This document shows positions 9,795 through 18,748 of a stretch of DNA of 57,030 nt, in pieces. This stretch comes from Anaerolinea sp. (GTDB lineage Bacteria; Chloroflexota; Dehalococcoidia; Tepidiformales; Tepidiformaceae), in assembly GCA_013822275.1 (NCBI GenBank), contig PNKC01000013.1, forward strand, positions 1 through 57,030, in the 5' to 3' direction. How positions within the stretch are numbered: position 1 is the stretch's first letter; each line of letters begins with the position of its first letter. The notes below the pieces were generated by a model. That model ran no database searches. It saw nothing but the letters and a program-made list of their open reading frames with translations, and was not told the origin of the DNA. Position numbers and translations under genes: made by a program.

Positions 9795-11864
9795 TTATCC
9801 GTCGCGGGCGGTCATCGGGATGCGACTCTTGAAGGGGCGTGGGTCGGCTGCGCCGATGCTGGTGGTGGTGGCGGCGCTGTTGTTTGCTGCCTGGGGGTCG
9901 CCGGAAGCGGAGGTGACGGCGGCGCTCGCGGCAATCGTGCCGTTGGCGGCGCTATTCACCCGCACCACCACGGCGAACGTTGCGGCCGCGCCGGAGGACA
10001 AGGTTCCGATGCCGCAACTCACGTTGCCGGTCCCGCCTACCGCGGGCTTTGTGCAGGTCCAGCCTGCGTTCGGTGTGACGGACTCGAACGTGGTCTTGGC
10101 AGGCACGCCGAATGTCAGTTGGGCGTTCGAAGCAGCCTGCGGCCCGGCGTTGCGCACCGTGATCGTGTATGTCAGCAAGCCGCTCGCCTGAGCTGGTGAG
10201 GGCGACCCGGCGAGTTCGACGGACAGGTCTGAACTCGCGAGGCCCGTGACCGTGATCGCGACGTCGTTCCCTGTGCCTGACGGGAACTTGTAGGAGATCG
10301 TGAAGACGACGCCATCAACGGTAAACGTGGCGCCTTCCGGGAGGCCTGCAAAGGTGCCAACGATTGCCCCGGCGTTCACCTTCTGGATGATCGCGAACGT
10401 GTCCCCCACCTTCGGCGTAAAGCCGAGATCCACCGCCAACGTTGCCCCGCCAAGGGTCACGCTACCGGAAACATCGAACCTGCTGTACTGCGTGCCTGCT
10501 GTAAGTCCGTCGATGTCGAAGGTCAGGCGCGAGGCAGAATCCAGCGTGAGAATCCCGTTGACAGTGAAGCTGGCGGGACTCGTCCCCACCCCGGGTCGCC
10601 CCTCACCGCCTCGCAACTCCAGACCCGCAACTTCGCCGCTTCCGCGCACGCGGCCCTCGTCGCGTACAACGACGTTGTTCGGGATGCCGGAGCCGCCGAC
10701 GTTCACACTGAGCGCGCCTTCCACCACCGTGATCTCACCCACGAAGGACCCTGCCCCGTTGAGGAACAGGGTGCCCGGCCCGACTTTGGAGAGCGTGGCG
10801 GTGCCATCGACTTGTTTGAGGCCAGCGGGGAGGGTGAGCGTTGTGTTGGAGTAGAGGGCGCCGATCGCCGTAGGGCCGTCGAGGGTTACGTTGTAGGCCG
10901 AGGTGGGTGAGCCAGACGACCGCAGCGCTCCCTGTCCGTCCACGCCGGCGCCCTTCAGAAAGACTGGCTCGCTTAGCAGGTGGGTGTCGTCGTCGAGTTC
11001 GAGTGTTGCACCCGGCACGACGCTGGTCGCGAGTGCGCCGAGAGAGCGCGCGCGGACGACGCCCTCCGCCACGATCGTCCCCCCCAAATACGTGTTCGCG
11101 GCGTTCAGGACCAGGTAGCCCGGACCGCTTTTCATCAGGCTGGCGGTATTTGGTCCGGAGATAATGCCGCCCACGAAAAAGGAGCCGATCAAGTTGAACT
11201 CCGTGAGCACGCCCGAGAGGACGATGTTCCCGTTCCAAAACGCTTGGTCCGGCGCGCGGACGACTGATGCGGGGCCTCCGCCGATGGTCAGCACTTCAGA
11301 TGCGATTTGTACCCCGCTGAGCAGCGAAATCGTGCCGCCAGCGGCGACCGTCGTACCACCCGCCGGACTGCCAAAGGACCCATCGCTTCCGGCGATGAGT
11401 TCGGCCCCGGTCCGCACATTCGTGGGCCCGGAGTAGTTGTGGCCGCCGTTCATCCTGAGCGTCCCAGCCGTGACATCCACTCCGCCAACGCCAACGAGCG
11501 CGAGGTTAATGGTGTTGATGCCTGTCGTCGCATCGTTGATCACCAGGCCATCGATGCGGAGTACGTTGCCGCCCAGCGTGTAGCCAGACCCCGTGAACCT
11601 GATGTCGAAGAAGAAAGTGCTCGGCGGGAAGTTGTTCGTGTTGGACTTGCGGTTCGCAACGGGCGGAAAGACGAGCGTGTCGTTGTTGGCCGGCACGCCC
11701 GAGTCCCAGTTGGCTGCGGTCATCCAGTTGTTATCGGCGCCGTTGCCGGTCCATATGCGTGTCATCGGGATGGCCGCTGCCTCGCGCGCGCTCGCGAAGA
11801 TTGCCACGAACATGGCCGCCAGTACGGTGATGAGCACCGGCCGAACCCAAGCACTGCTTCCCAT
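9795..11864 (-). CDS. Secreted beta-helix protein with autotransporter-associated repeats and a DUF11 domain
   Basis: About 689 aa from the ATG at 11864, which has GGGGG eight bases upstream. The same frame is open to 11966, but that extension is unlike a signal region. An N-terminal signal peptide (about 1-31, ending AREAAA) is followed by a long right-handed beta-helix. It has at least two autotransporter-associated beta-strand (PATR) repeats of the pattern KxGPGxLxLNxAxxxxGxIxVxEGxL. A DUF11 Ig-like domain is at the C-terminal end (about 555-675). There is no outer-membrane beta-barrel, LPXTG or PEP-CTERM signal. A secreted or wall-associated adhesin-like role is inferred. It lies downstream of ftsZ on the same strand, separated by two hairpins. 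Confidence 0.82.
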   Translation of the reverse strand: MGSSAWVRPVLITVLAAMFVAIFASAREAAAIPMTRIWTGNGADNNWMTAANWDSGVPANNDTLVFPPVANRKSNTNNFPPSTFFFDIRFTGSGYTLGGNVLRIDGLVINDATTGINTINLALVGVGGVDVTAGTLRMNGGHNYSGPTNVRTGAELIAGSDGSFGSPAGGTTVAAGGTISLLSGVQIASEVLTIGGGPASVVRAPDQAFWNGNIVLSGVLTEFNLIGSFFVGGIISGPNTASLMKSGPGYLVLNAANTYLGGTIVAEGVVRARSLGALATSVVPGATLELDDDTHLLSEPVFLKGAGVDGQGALRSSGSPTSAYNVTLDGPTAIGALYSNTTLTLPAGLKQVDGTATLSKVGPGTLFLNGAGSFVGEITVVEGALSVNVGGSGIPNNVVVRDEGRVRGSGEVAGLELRGGEGRPGVGTSPASFTVNGILTLDSASRLTFDIDGLTAGTQYSRFDVSGSVTLGGATLAVDLGFTPKVGDTFAIIQKVNAGAIVGTFAGLPEGATFTVDGVVFTISYKFPSGTGNDVAITVTGLASSDLSVELAGSPSPAQASGLLTYTITVRNAGPQAASNAQLTFGVPAKTTFESVTPNAGWTCTKPAVGGTGNVSCGIGTLSSGAAATFAVVVRVNSAANGTIAASAAVTSASGDPQAANNSAATTTSIGAADPRPFKSRIPMTARDG

Positions 11865-11982
11865 AACGAACGCCCCCACGGCAACCCGCGGTTGCGCGCG
11901 AATACTACACTGCCCGCGAGTCCCGCGGGGGCAAGGTGATGGGGCCGGTGCAATCTCCCAACGCATCGGCCCCTGGTTCTGT

Positions 11983-12031
11983 CCCGAAAGCTTCGGGCGG
12001 AGCAGTCCTTCCGGACAAAGCCCGGAAGGAC
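11983..12031 (-). terminator. Tandem hairpins after ftsZ (putative terminator)
   Basis: A perfect 10-bp stem (12005-12014 with 12022-12031, 7-nt loop) is followed on the minus strand by a second small stem (11983-11988 with 11992-11997). There is no clear U-tract, so this is either a weak terminator or an mRNA 3'-end stabiliser. The position just past the ftsZ stop fits the end of the dcw transcript. Confidence 0.5.
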
Positions 12032-12056
12032 CGGACTTAGCGCGCTCGGTGTGTGG

Positions 12057-13181
12057 TTACCTCCTTTCGGCGAACTTCGCGATCGTCTCGTTGAGAGACG
12101 GGACGGCGTTGAGCGAGCGGATGTTGCGGCGGAGGAAGGCGGGCAGCTCGGCGTCTTCCAGGTTGGAGATGCCCGGCAGGCCGATGTCGGCGATCTTCCG
12201 CACTTCGCGCGGGTCTTCGAGGATTGAGGCTTTGGGCGGGAAGCCGGTGGCGATGACGGTCATGTGGACTTCGTCGCCCACCCGGGGGTCAACCACCGTG
12301 CCGAAGATGACGTTTGCGGCGGGATCAACAACTTCCGCCACGACGCGGGCGGCCATGTCCAGTTCCCGGAGCTGGAGGTTGCCGTTGTGGGTGATGTTGA
12401 AGAGGACGTTGTGGGCGCCGTCGATGGACTGGTCCAACAGTGGGCTGCTGGTGGCGGCCCGGGCAGCCTCGACCGCGCGGTTTTCGCCGCTTGCGCGGCC
12501 CACGGCGAGGAGGGCCGGTCCGGCCTCGCTCATGGTGGTGCGGACGTCATTGAAGTCCAGGTTGATGGAGCCGTTCTGGCTGATGATGTTGGAGATGGAC
12601 TGGATGGCCTGGCGGAGGACATCGTCGGCGGTTTCGAAGGCTTCATCGATGGTGACGTCTGGCTTGCAGATCTCGATGAGGCGGGCGTTCGGGATGGCGA
12701 TGAGCGTGTCCACTTTTTCGCGCAGGCGGGCGAGGCCTTCTTCGGCCTGCTTGGCCCGGCGGGCGCCCTCCCAGGGGAAGGGCTTGGTGACGACGCCGAT
12801 GGTGAGGGCGCCGCAATCCTTGGCGATTTCAGCGACGATCGGCGCGGCCCCGGTGCCGGTGCCACCGCCCATGCCAGCGGTGACGAAGACCATCTCCGTG
12901 CCGCGGAGCAGTTCGTACAGTTCGTCGCGGCTTTCGTCGGCGGCGCGTTCGCCGCGGGCGGGGTCACCGCCGACGCCGAGGCCTTTGGTCAGCTTTTCGC
13001 CGATGCGGATGCGGTTCGAAGCTTCCGAAGACATGAGCGCCTGGGCGTCCGTGTTGCAGGCGACGAAGGTGACTCCGGGGATCTTCGCGCGGACCATGCG
13101 GTTGACGGCGTTGCAGCCGCCACCGCCGACGCCGATAACCTTGATGTCGGGCAGAAGCTCGGAATCGTATCGAATGCTCAT
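12057..13181 (-). CDS. ftsZ: Cell division protein FtsZ
   Basis: Tubulin-like GTPase that forms the division ring. The glycine-rich VIGVGGGGCNAV segment and the tubulin signature GGGTGTG are intact. The ATG at 13181 is preferred: GGGAG precedes it and it leaves the usual 11 residues before the GTPase core. An in-frame ATG at 13241 has its own GGGGG site and would add 20 residues. The C-terminal linker is only about 30 residues, leading to the FtsA-binding type peptide LPAFLRR. A further tail of about 22 residues follows, where most FtsZ proteins end. It is the last gene of the dcw cluster. Confidence 0.97.
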   Translation of the reverse strand: MSIRYDSELLPDIKVIGVGGGGCNAVNRMVRAKIPGVTFVACNTDAQALMSSEASNRIRIGEKLTKGLGVGGDPARGERAADESRDELYELLRGTEMVFVTAGMGGGTGTGAAPIVAEIAKDCGALTIGVVTKPFPWEGARRAKQAEEGLARLREKVDTLIAIPNARLIEICKPDVTIDEAFETADDVLRQAIQSISNIISQNGSINLDFNDVRTTMSEAGPALLAVGRASGENRAVEAARAATSSPLLDQSIDGAHNVLFNITHNGNLQLRELDMAARVVAEVVDPAANVIFGTVVDPRVGDEVHMTVIATGFPPKASILEDPREVRKIADIGLPGISNLEDAELPAFLRRNIRSLNAVPSLNETIAKFAERR

Positions 13182-13266
13182 TGCGTGGTCTCTCCCTTTT
13201 TTGAACGGCTCTTGACTGCGGGTGAAGTCGGTGAGGCTCATTCCGTCCCCCTTTCGGACGTTTTGG

Positions 13267-14511
13267 CTATTCGGGCATAAGCGCCCTGCCCAGCGAGGCG
13301 ATGCGGCGGAGGAAGCCCCCTGCCGGCAGGTCGAATCCAGCGCCCAGTGTCTCGCTCACGCGCTCCCTCCCGGCGAGCGCGTATTCGACAAGGCCGATGG
13401 ATGTTGCATACGCGGGCGTCCCGATGAGGTCGGAAAGCCCGGAGTAGCCATGGGGTTTGCCCACGCGGGCAGGGATGCCGAGGCGGGCTTCGGCCACTTC
13501 GGCAAGGCCCCGCAACTGGCTGGAGCCGCCCGTGAGGACGAGGCCCGCCGCGATCCTGTCCAGGTAGCCGGCGCGCTTCAGTTCCAGCGCGACCATCTCG
13601 AGGATCTCCTCGCTGCGGGCCTGGAGGATTTCGCAGACGTGGATGAGGGCGACGGACTTGCGGGTCTGCGTCCCGAACGCCTGGATCTCGACGGATTCGT
13701 TGTGCTGCGAAAGGTCCGCAAAGGCTGCGCCGTGGCTGCATTTCAGCTCTTCGGCGCTCTCCCAGGGGCAGCGAAGGACGCGGGCGAGGTCATGCGTGAG
13801 GTGGGAGCCCGCGATCGGCAGACAGGCCGTGTGGGCGACGGAACCTTCGTCGTAGACGGCGACGGAGGTGGTGCTGCCGCCGATATCGACGAGGGCGACG
13901 CCCTGCATGCGTTCCTGGTCAGCCAGGACGCTGGTGGCGGAGGCGACAGACTCCAGGACGATGTCATCCACCTGGACGCCGGCGCCTTCGATGCACTTCT
14001 GGAGGTTCTGGATGGCGGAGACGGCGCCCGAGACGATGTGGGTCTCGGCATCGAGCCTCCCGCCGTACATCCCGACGGGGTCGCTCACCTGGTCCGTGCC
14101 CTCCACCCAGTAGCCGCGGGGCAGGACGTGGAGGACCTGACGGTTCGTCGGGATGCTGATCTGGGCGGCGCTTTCGAGGACGCGCGCCTTGTCATCCGAG
14201 GAGATGGGGCGCGAGCGGTCCGGGATGGCGATGATGCCGCGGTTGTTCTGGCCGGCGATATGGTTGCCGGAGATGCCGACAACGGCGCTGAGGATGCGCA
14301 TGCCGCAGGCTTGCTCGGCTTTTTCGACAGCGATGCCGACGGCCTCGCGGGCTGACTGGATGTTGTCGATCACGCCGCGCGAAAGCCCGGAGGCGGGCGC
14401 GACGCCGACACCGAGGATGCGGGTTTCGTGGTTGTCGCCAAGGTCGCCCACGACGACCGCCACTTTGGTGGACCCGATATCGATGGCAGCGACGGTGCTC
14501 CTTCTCTTCAT
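13267..14511 (-). CDS. ftsA: Cell division protein FtsA
   Basis: Actin-like ATPase of 414 aa that ties FtsZ to the membrane and recruits the divisome. AAIDIGSTK at the N-terminus is the phosphate-1 motif. DIGGSTTSVAVY in the middle is phosphate-2. GLVLTGGSS near 325-335 is the adenosine motif. The C-terminus (GGFLRRIASLGRALMPE) is short, basic and amphipathic, as expected for the membrane-targeting helix. It lies 10 bp downstream of ftsQ and upstream of ftsZ, in the usual order. Confidence 0.96.
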   Translation of the reverse strand: MKRRSTVAAIDIGSTKVAVVVGDLGDNHETRILGVGVAPASGLSRGVIDNIQSAREAVGIAVEKAEQACGMRILSAVVGISGNHIAGQNNRGIIAIPDRSRPISSDDKARVLESAAQISIPTNRQVLHVLPRGYWVEGTDQVSDPVGMYGGRLDAETHIVSGAVSAIQNLQKCIEGAGVQVDDIVLESVASATSVLADQERMQGVALVDIGGSTTSVAVYDEGSVAHTACLPIAGSHLTHDLARVLRCPWESAEELKCSHGAAFADLSQHNESVEIQAFGTQTRKSVALIHVCEILQARSEEILEMVALELKRAGYLDRIAAGLVLTGGSSQLRGLAEVAEARLGIPARVGKPHGYSGLSDLIGTPAYATSIGLVEYALAGRERVSETLGAGFDLPAGGFLRRIASLGRALMPE

Positions 14512-14521
14512 GCCTCCCCCT

Positions 14522-15421
14522 TCACTGCAGCACCGGCCGGTTGCCGTATCGCAGGTCGATGGTCGTGTAGTTGATGCGCTGGGCCTGGGCCTGCTGGGCC
14601 ATGGCGGCCCAGACGGCGAGTTTGTAGGCGATGCTTGAGCTGTCGCCGAGGAGTGCGGTCTGTCCGTTGGCGGTGGTCACCTGGACGCCTTTGCCGGCGA
14701 TGAAGGAGACCTGTTTCACGGTCGTCCCGAGCTGTCGCGGCAGCTTTTCGTAGATTTCGGCGGCGGCATCCACGGCCTGGTAGTCGACGTGGTCGCCCTG
14801 GCGGCGGGAGCCGAGTTCGCTGCTGACGATGCTCGGCGAGCCTTCCGGCGCCGGACCAACGCCAAGGACGACGCCACTGCGGTCGATGGTGTACTCCACG
14901 CCGCCCTGTTCCCAGGTGCCCCAGGCTTTGCGCTCTTCGATGACGATCTTGAGCGTGTTGGGCCATTCGCGTTCGACGCGGACGGAGTTGACCAGCGGGA
15001 GCTGGTAGAGCTCCTTTTGGGCCGCGGCCAGGTTGGCCGTGAACATGCTCGCGCCGAGGAGGTCGGCGGCGCCGACGACCGTGTCGGTGTTGACGCGCTT
15101 GTTGCCTTCGACGGTGACAGTCGTGACGCGGAAGAAGGGTGACTGGTAAACCCAGTAGCCGCTGCCCGCGAGCAGGCCAACGCTGCCAAGCAGGGCCGCG
15201 AAGACAAAGAAGCGCTTCGGGATGTGGAACGAAACGCGCGGCAAACGTGGGCGGGGGAAGCGTGGGCCGCGGCTGCCTGAGCCAACCGTCGACCTGGGGT
15301 GCACCCCGCCGTGGTTGCGCTTGACGATCGCGCGCGGGGCCTGGGCGCCGACGACCGGTCCGGCGCGGCGGATGATCTTGCGGACGATGGCGGACTTCTT
15401 GCGGTTGCGCTTAATGATCAT
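14522..15421 (-). CDS. ftsQ: Cell division protein FtsQ/DivIB
   Basis: A 299-aa bitopic membrane protein. It has a long basic cytoplasmic N-terminus (about 1-70), one transmembrane helix (about 72-93) and a POTRA domain starting at FRVTTVTVEGNKRVNTD. The beta domain follows. The open frame extends further upstream, but the ATG at 15421 overlaps the ddl stop as ATGA, and residues beyond it are the ddl gene read out of frame. FtsQ links early and late divisome proteins at the membrane. Confidence 0.92.
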   Translation of the reverse strand: MIIKRNRKKSAIVRKIIRRAGPVVGAQAPRAIVKRNHGGVHPRSTVGSGSRGPRFPRPRLPRVSFHIPKRFFVFAALLGSVGLLAGSGYWVYQSPFFRVTTVTVEGNKRVNTDTVVGAADLLGASMFTANLAAAQKELYQLPLVNSVRVEREWPNTLKIVIEERKAWGTWEQGGVEYTIDRSGVVLGVGPAPEGSPSIVSSELGSRRQGDHVDYQAVDAAAEIYEKLPRQLGTTVKQVSFIAGKGVQVTTANGQTALLGDSSSIAYKLAVWAAMAQQAQAQRINYTTIDLRYGNRPVLQ

Positions 15422-16473
15422 CGCCGCGCCCTCCGCTGGTAGCGTTCGAAGCCGAGTTCGAGGATGCGCGTCAGGAGGTCCGGATAGCTGAGCCCGGAGG
15501 CGGCCCAGAGCTTGGGGTACATGCTGATGCTGGTGAACCCGGGGATGGTGTTGACCTCGTTGGCGATGACTTCGCCGTCGTCCCTGACGAAGAAGTCGAC
15601 GCGCGCGTAGCCCTCGCATCCCATGACCTGGTACATGCGGACGGCGAGCTGGCGCACCTTCTCGGCTGTGGCGGGGGAGATCCGCGCCGGGATGTGGAGG
15701 CCTGTCCGGGAGGTGGACGAGTACTTGCTGTCGTAGTCGTAGAAGTCGCGGTCGGGTTCGATTTCGCCGACGAGGCTGGCTTCGGGGTATTCGTTGCCCA
15801 GCACGGAGCATTCGACTTCACGGCCGTGGATGGCTTCTTCGATGACGACTTTGTCGTCGTACGCCATGGCGGCGGCGAAGGCGGCAGGGATGTCTTCACG
15901 CGAGAGGGCGCGGGTGATGCCGACGGAGGAGCCGCCGTTGGCCGGCTTGACGAAGCAGGGGTAGCCTATCGATTCTTCTATGGCTTGCATGGAAAGATTC
16001 TGTGTAAGTGTATACTCCCATGATCGGATGACAAGATACCTGGCGACACGAATTCCAGATTCGTGAAAAAGAGCCTTCATGAGTGCCTTGTCCATGCCGA
16101 TCGCGCTGGCGGCGACGCCGCAACCGGCGTAGGGGATTCCGGCGATTTCGAGGAAACCCTGGAGGGTGCCGTCTTCGCCGTATGTGCCGTGTACGAGCGG
16201 GAAGGCGATGTCGCAGGATGCGAGGGCGTCCATGGCTGCCCGGCTGCGGAGGACGGAGTCGCCGATTTCGCCGTCGAAGCGTGCGACGCCGGGATCGAAG
16301 GCGGCGGTCGATAGTGCCGGGCTGAGCCATGCTCCGCGCCGGGTGATGGCGATTGGCACGACGTCCCAGCGGGCCGGGTCGAGAGCAGACATGACGCTTC
16401 GGGCGCTAACGACGCTGACTTCGTGTTCGCCGGAGCGGCCACCAAAGAGGACTGCGACGCGCTGCTTCGCCAT
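15418..16473 (-). CDS. ddl: D-alanine--D-alanine ligase
   Basis: An ATP-grasp ligase of 351 aa that makes the D-Ala-D-Ala dipeptide for MurF. LFGGRSGEHEVS at the N-terminus, FVKPANGGSSVG in the ATP-binding domain and EVNTIPGFT near the C-terminus are all present. The chosen start is the ATG at 16473, overlapping the murB stop as TGATG with GGGGG seven bases upstream. Two in-frame GTG codons lie just before it. Codons between about 15980 and 16080 are AT-rich and unlike the rest of the gene; see the promoter-like element there. Confidence 0.96.
   Translation of the reverse strand: MAKQRVAVLFGGRSGEHEVSVVSARSVMSALDPARWDVVPIAITRRGAWLSPALSTAAFDPGVARFDGEIGDSVLRSRAAMDALASCDIAFPLVHGTYGEDGTLQGFLEIAGIPYAGCGVAASAIGMDKALMKALFHESGIRVARYLVIRSWEYTLTQNLSMQAIEESIGYPCFVKPANGGSSVGITRALSREDIPAAFAAAMAYDDKVVIEEAIHGREVECSVLGNEYPEASLVGEIEPDRDFYDYDSKYSSTSRTGLHIPARISPATAEKVRQLAVRMYQVMGCEGYARVDFFVRDDGEVIANEVNTIPGFTSISMYPKLWAASGLSYPDLLTRILELGFERYQRRARR
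16007..16065 (-). promoter_or_regulatory. Possible intragenic promoter and operator inside ddl
   Basis: Read on the minus strand, a perfect dyad CACGAAT-N5-ATTCGTG (16047-16065) lies 12 bp upstream of TTGTCA (16029-16034). TTGTCA is followed after 16 bp by TACACT (16007-16012). The 100 bp around it (15981-16080) are 44% GC, against well over 60% in the flanking sequence. The position would serve ftsQ-ftsA-ftsZ. In E. coli, ftsQAZ promoters are known to lie inside ddlB. Function here is inferred. Confidence 0.4.
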
Positions 16474-17387
16474 CACCACGCCCCCACGAATTCGACTTCG
16501 CGTTCGAGCTGGATGCCGAACTGTTCCCTGACGCGCCGCTGCGCCTCGGCGATGAGCCAGGCGACATCCTCCGCGCGAGCGTTCCCGTAGTTGACGAAGA
16601 AGTTGCAGTGTTTGTCGCTGATGGCGGCGTCGCCGCGCGTGGCGCCGCGCAGGCCGGCTTCGTCGATCAGTTTCCAGGCGGGGTGATGGGGCGGGTTCTT
16701 GAAGGTTGAACCGGCGTTGCGACCGCGCGGCTGGGCGGTGAGGCGCTTCTCATCGTGCTTCGCTGCCTGGGCCATGAGCGCTTTCGAATCGCCGGAAGCG
16801 AGCCGCACTTCGGCTTCGAGGACGGTCTTGCCGGCGAACTGGCCGCGCGTGAAGACGCTGCCGCGGTAGACGAGGCCCAGGCTTGTGGCATCGACCCAGG
16901 AGTCCGGGCCGCCCGGTTCCTGGAGGCGGACGCGGGTGAGGACGTCCGCCAGGCAGCCGCCGTAGGCCCCGGCGTTGTAAACGCAGGCCCCGCCCAGCGT
17001 GCCGGGGATGCCAACCGCCCAGGCGAGCCCGTCGAGGCCCAGGCGGCACATCTTGCGGGCGAAGGCGGCGAAGCTCGTCCCGCTTTCGAGCCGGTAGTTC
17101 AGGCCTGTCGAGTCGGCCACCTCGGCGCGTGCGCGGTTATCGATCGTCAGGCCGCGGATCCCGGCGTCGGCAACGAGGATGTTGCTGCCGCTGCCGAGCA
17201 CGAAGAGCGGGACATCCGCGTCGCGGGCGGCGCTGGCGGCTGTCGCCAGGGCGCTGGCGTTGCGTACGGTGAGGAAGATGTCCGCCGGGCCGCCGATACC
17301 GAAGGTGGTGTGGCGCGCGAGCGGCTCGTCGCGGCGCACTTCGCCGTACGGAGCGAGCGTAGTGGCGAGGGTGTCGATCGCGCTCAT
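16473..17387 (-). CDS. murB: UDP-N-acetylenolpyruvoylglucosamine reductase MurB
   Basis: FAD- and NADPH-dependent reductase of 304 aa that makes UDP-MurNAc. The FAD-binding segment TTFGIGGPAD is near 27-36, and LGSGSNILVAD is at about 64-74. GIPGTLGGACVYNAGAYGG is at 127-144. The proton-donor Ser (about 227) is in RNAGSTFKNP. The short C-terminal region fits the type II MurB of Gram-positives and relatives. It overlaps murC by 4 bp. Confidence 0.96.
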   Translation of the reverse strand: MSAIDTLATTLAPYGEVRRDEPLARHTTFGIGGPADIFLTVRNASALATAASAARDADVPLFVLGSGSNILVADAGIRGLTIDNRARAEVADSTGLNYRLESGTSFAAFARKMCRLGLDGLAWAVGIPGTLGGACVYNAGAYGGCLADVLTRVRLQEPGGPDSWVDATSLGLVYRGSVFTRGQFAGKTVLEAEVRLASGDSKALMAQAAKHDEKRLTAQPRGRNAGSTFKNPPHHPAWKLIDEAGLRGATRGDAAISDKHCNFFVNYGNARAEDVAWLIAEAQRRVREQFGIQLEREVEFVGAW

Positions 17388-18748
17388 GAGAGCCGCTCCA
17401 GGATCTTCGGGCCGACTTCGACAACGTCGCCGGCGCCCATGGTGAAGATGACGTCGCCGGAGTGGGCCAGGGCGACTGCCTGTCCGGCCGCATCATCGAA
17501 CGTGGCGGCGTAGTGAGCGGGCACGCCCGTTATCGCGTTCGCCAGGTCCTTCGCGCTCTTGCCTTCGAGGGGCTGTTCGCGAGCGGCGTAGGTTTCGAGG
17601 ACGATCAGTTCGTCGACGCCGTCCCAGCAGCGCGTCCACTCGTCCCAGAGGTAGGCGATACGGGTGTAGGTGTGCGGCTGGTAAACGACGATGAGGCGAC
17701 GCTCCGGGAAGGCGGCGCGGGCAGTGGCGACGGTACTGCGGACCTCCGCCGGGTGGTGGGCGTAGTCGTCCATTATGAGGATGCCGCGGGCCTCGCCGAC
17801 GGTTTCGAAGCGGCGATGGGCGCCGTGCACTTTGGCAAGGGCAACGCGGATGGTCTCGAAGTTGACGCCTTCCTGGAGGCACACGGTCGTGGCGGCGAGG
17901 GCGTTGCGGATGAAGTGGTCGCCGGGGAAAGGGACGTGCAGTTCGCCCAGAACATCCCTGCCCGCGGAGACAGTGAAGTTGGCGCCGTGGGCGTCCTTCT
18001 CGATGCCCGTCGCGGTCCAGTCGCTGCCGGCGGCCGTGCCGTAGGTCTGATTGCGCGCGGACCTGGCTGCACTGCTCAGGCGGGCGGAACCGGGGTCGTC
18101 AGCGCAGACAAGGAGGAGGCCGCCCGGTTGGACCAAGCTGGCGAAGTGGGCGAAGGCTTCGTGGTAGGCCGCTTCCGTGCCGTAGTAGTCCAGGTGGTCC
18201 GGCTCGACGTTCGTGATGACGGCGACCTGGGGGCGATATTCGTGGAAAGCGCGCTTGTATTCGTCGGCCTCGACCACGCAGACGTCGCCGCCGCCCCACG
18301 CCACGTGGCCGCCGAGGTCGATGCTTTCACCGCCGAGGAGATACATCGGGTTGCGGCCCGCCTCACGGAGGATGAAGGCGATAAGGCTGCTGGTGGTTGT
18401 CTTGCCGTGCGCCCCGGTGACCGCGATGACGCGCTTGCCCTCCATCAGGCGCGCGACCATTTCGGCACGGAGGATGACGGGGATTCCGCGCTTGCGGGCT
18501 TCCAATATCTCGGGGTTCTCGTCGTTGGTGGCCGCCGTCGTGACGACGAGTGCTGGGTTGCCGAGATTCGCGGCTGCGTGCCCTTCGAAGACGCCGCCGC
18601 CGGCGCGCTCGACCTTCGCCGTGAGTTCGGAGCGGCGGAGGTCGCTGCCTGTGACCGCTACACCCTTTTCGAGGAGGAGCAGGGCGATGGCCGACATGTG
18701 GATGCCGCCAATGCCGACCAGGTGGACGGGGCCGGTAATCTCAGTCAT
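17384..18748 (-). CDS. murC: UDP-N-acetylmuramate--L-alanine ligase MurC
   Basis: Mur ligase of 454 aa that adds the first L-Ala to UDP-MurNAc. HLVGIGGIHMSAIA is the N-terminal UDP-binding motif. The P-loop reads GAHGKTTT (about 112-119); most MurC proteins have GTHGKTTT. EADEYKRAF and NVEPDHLDYY are the following conserved Mur ligase blocks. It has 4-bp overlaps with murG upstream and murB downstream. Confidence 0.96.
   Translation of the reverse strand: MTEITGPVHLVGIGGIHMSAIALLLLEKGVAVTGSDLRRSELTAKVERAGGGVFEGHAAANLGNPALVVTTAATNDENPEILEARKRGIPVILRAEMVARLMEGKRVIAVTGAHGKTTTSSLIAFILREAGRNPMYLLGGESIDLGGHVAWGGGDVCVVEADEYKRAFHEYRPQVAVITNVEPDHLDYYGTEAAYHEAFAHFASLVQPGGLLLVCADDPGSARLSSAARSARNQTYGTAAGSDWTATGIEKDAHGANFTVSAGRDVLGELHVPFPGDHFIRNALAATTVCLQEGVNFETIRVALAKVHGAHRRFETVGEARGILIMDDYAHHPAEVRSTVATARAAFPERRLIVVYQPHTYTRIAYLWDEWTRCWDGVDELIVLETYAAREQPLEGKSAKDLANAITGVPAHYAATFDDAAGQAVALAHSGDVIFTMGAGDVVEVGPKILERLS

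Noticed and set aside
13182-13241. 20-residue N-terminal extension of FtsZ
   Set aside because: An ATG with a GGGGG site exists at 13241, but FtsZ homologues start about 10 residues before the GTPase core, as from 13181. Kept only as an alternative.
12264-13280. Plus-strand open frame opposite ftsZ
   Set aside because: It is Asp/Gly/Ala-rich mirror coding of ftsZ with no domain.
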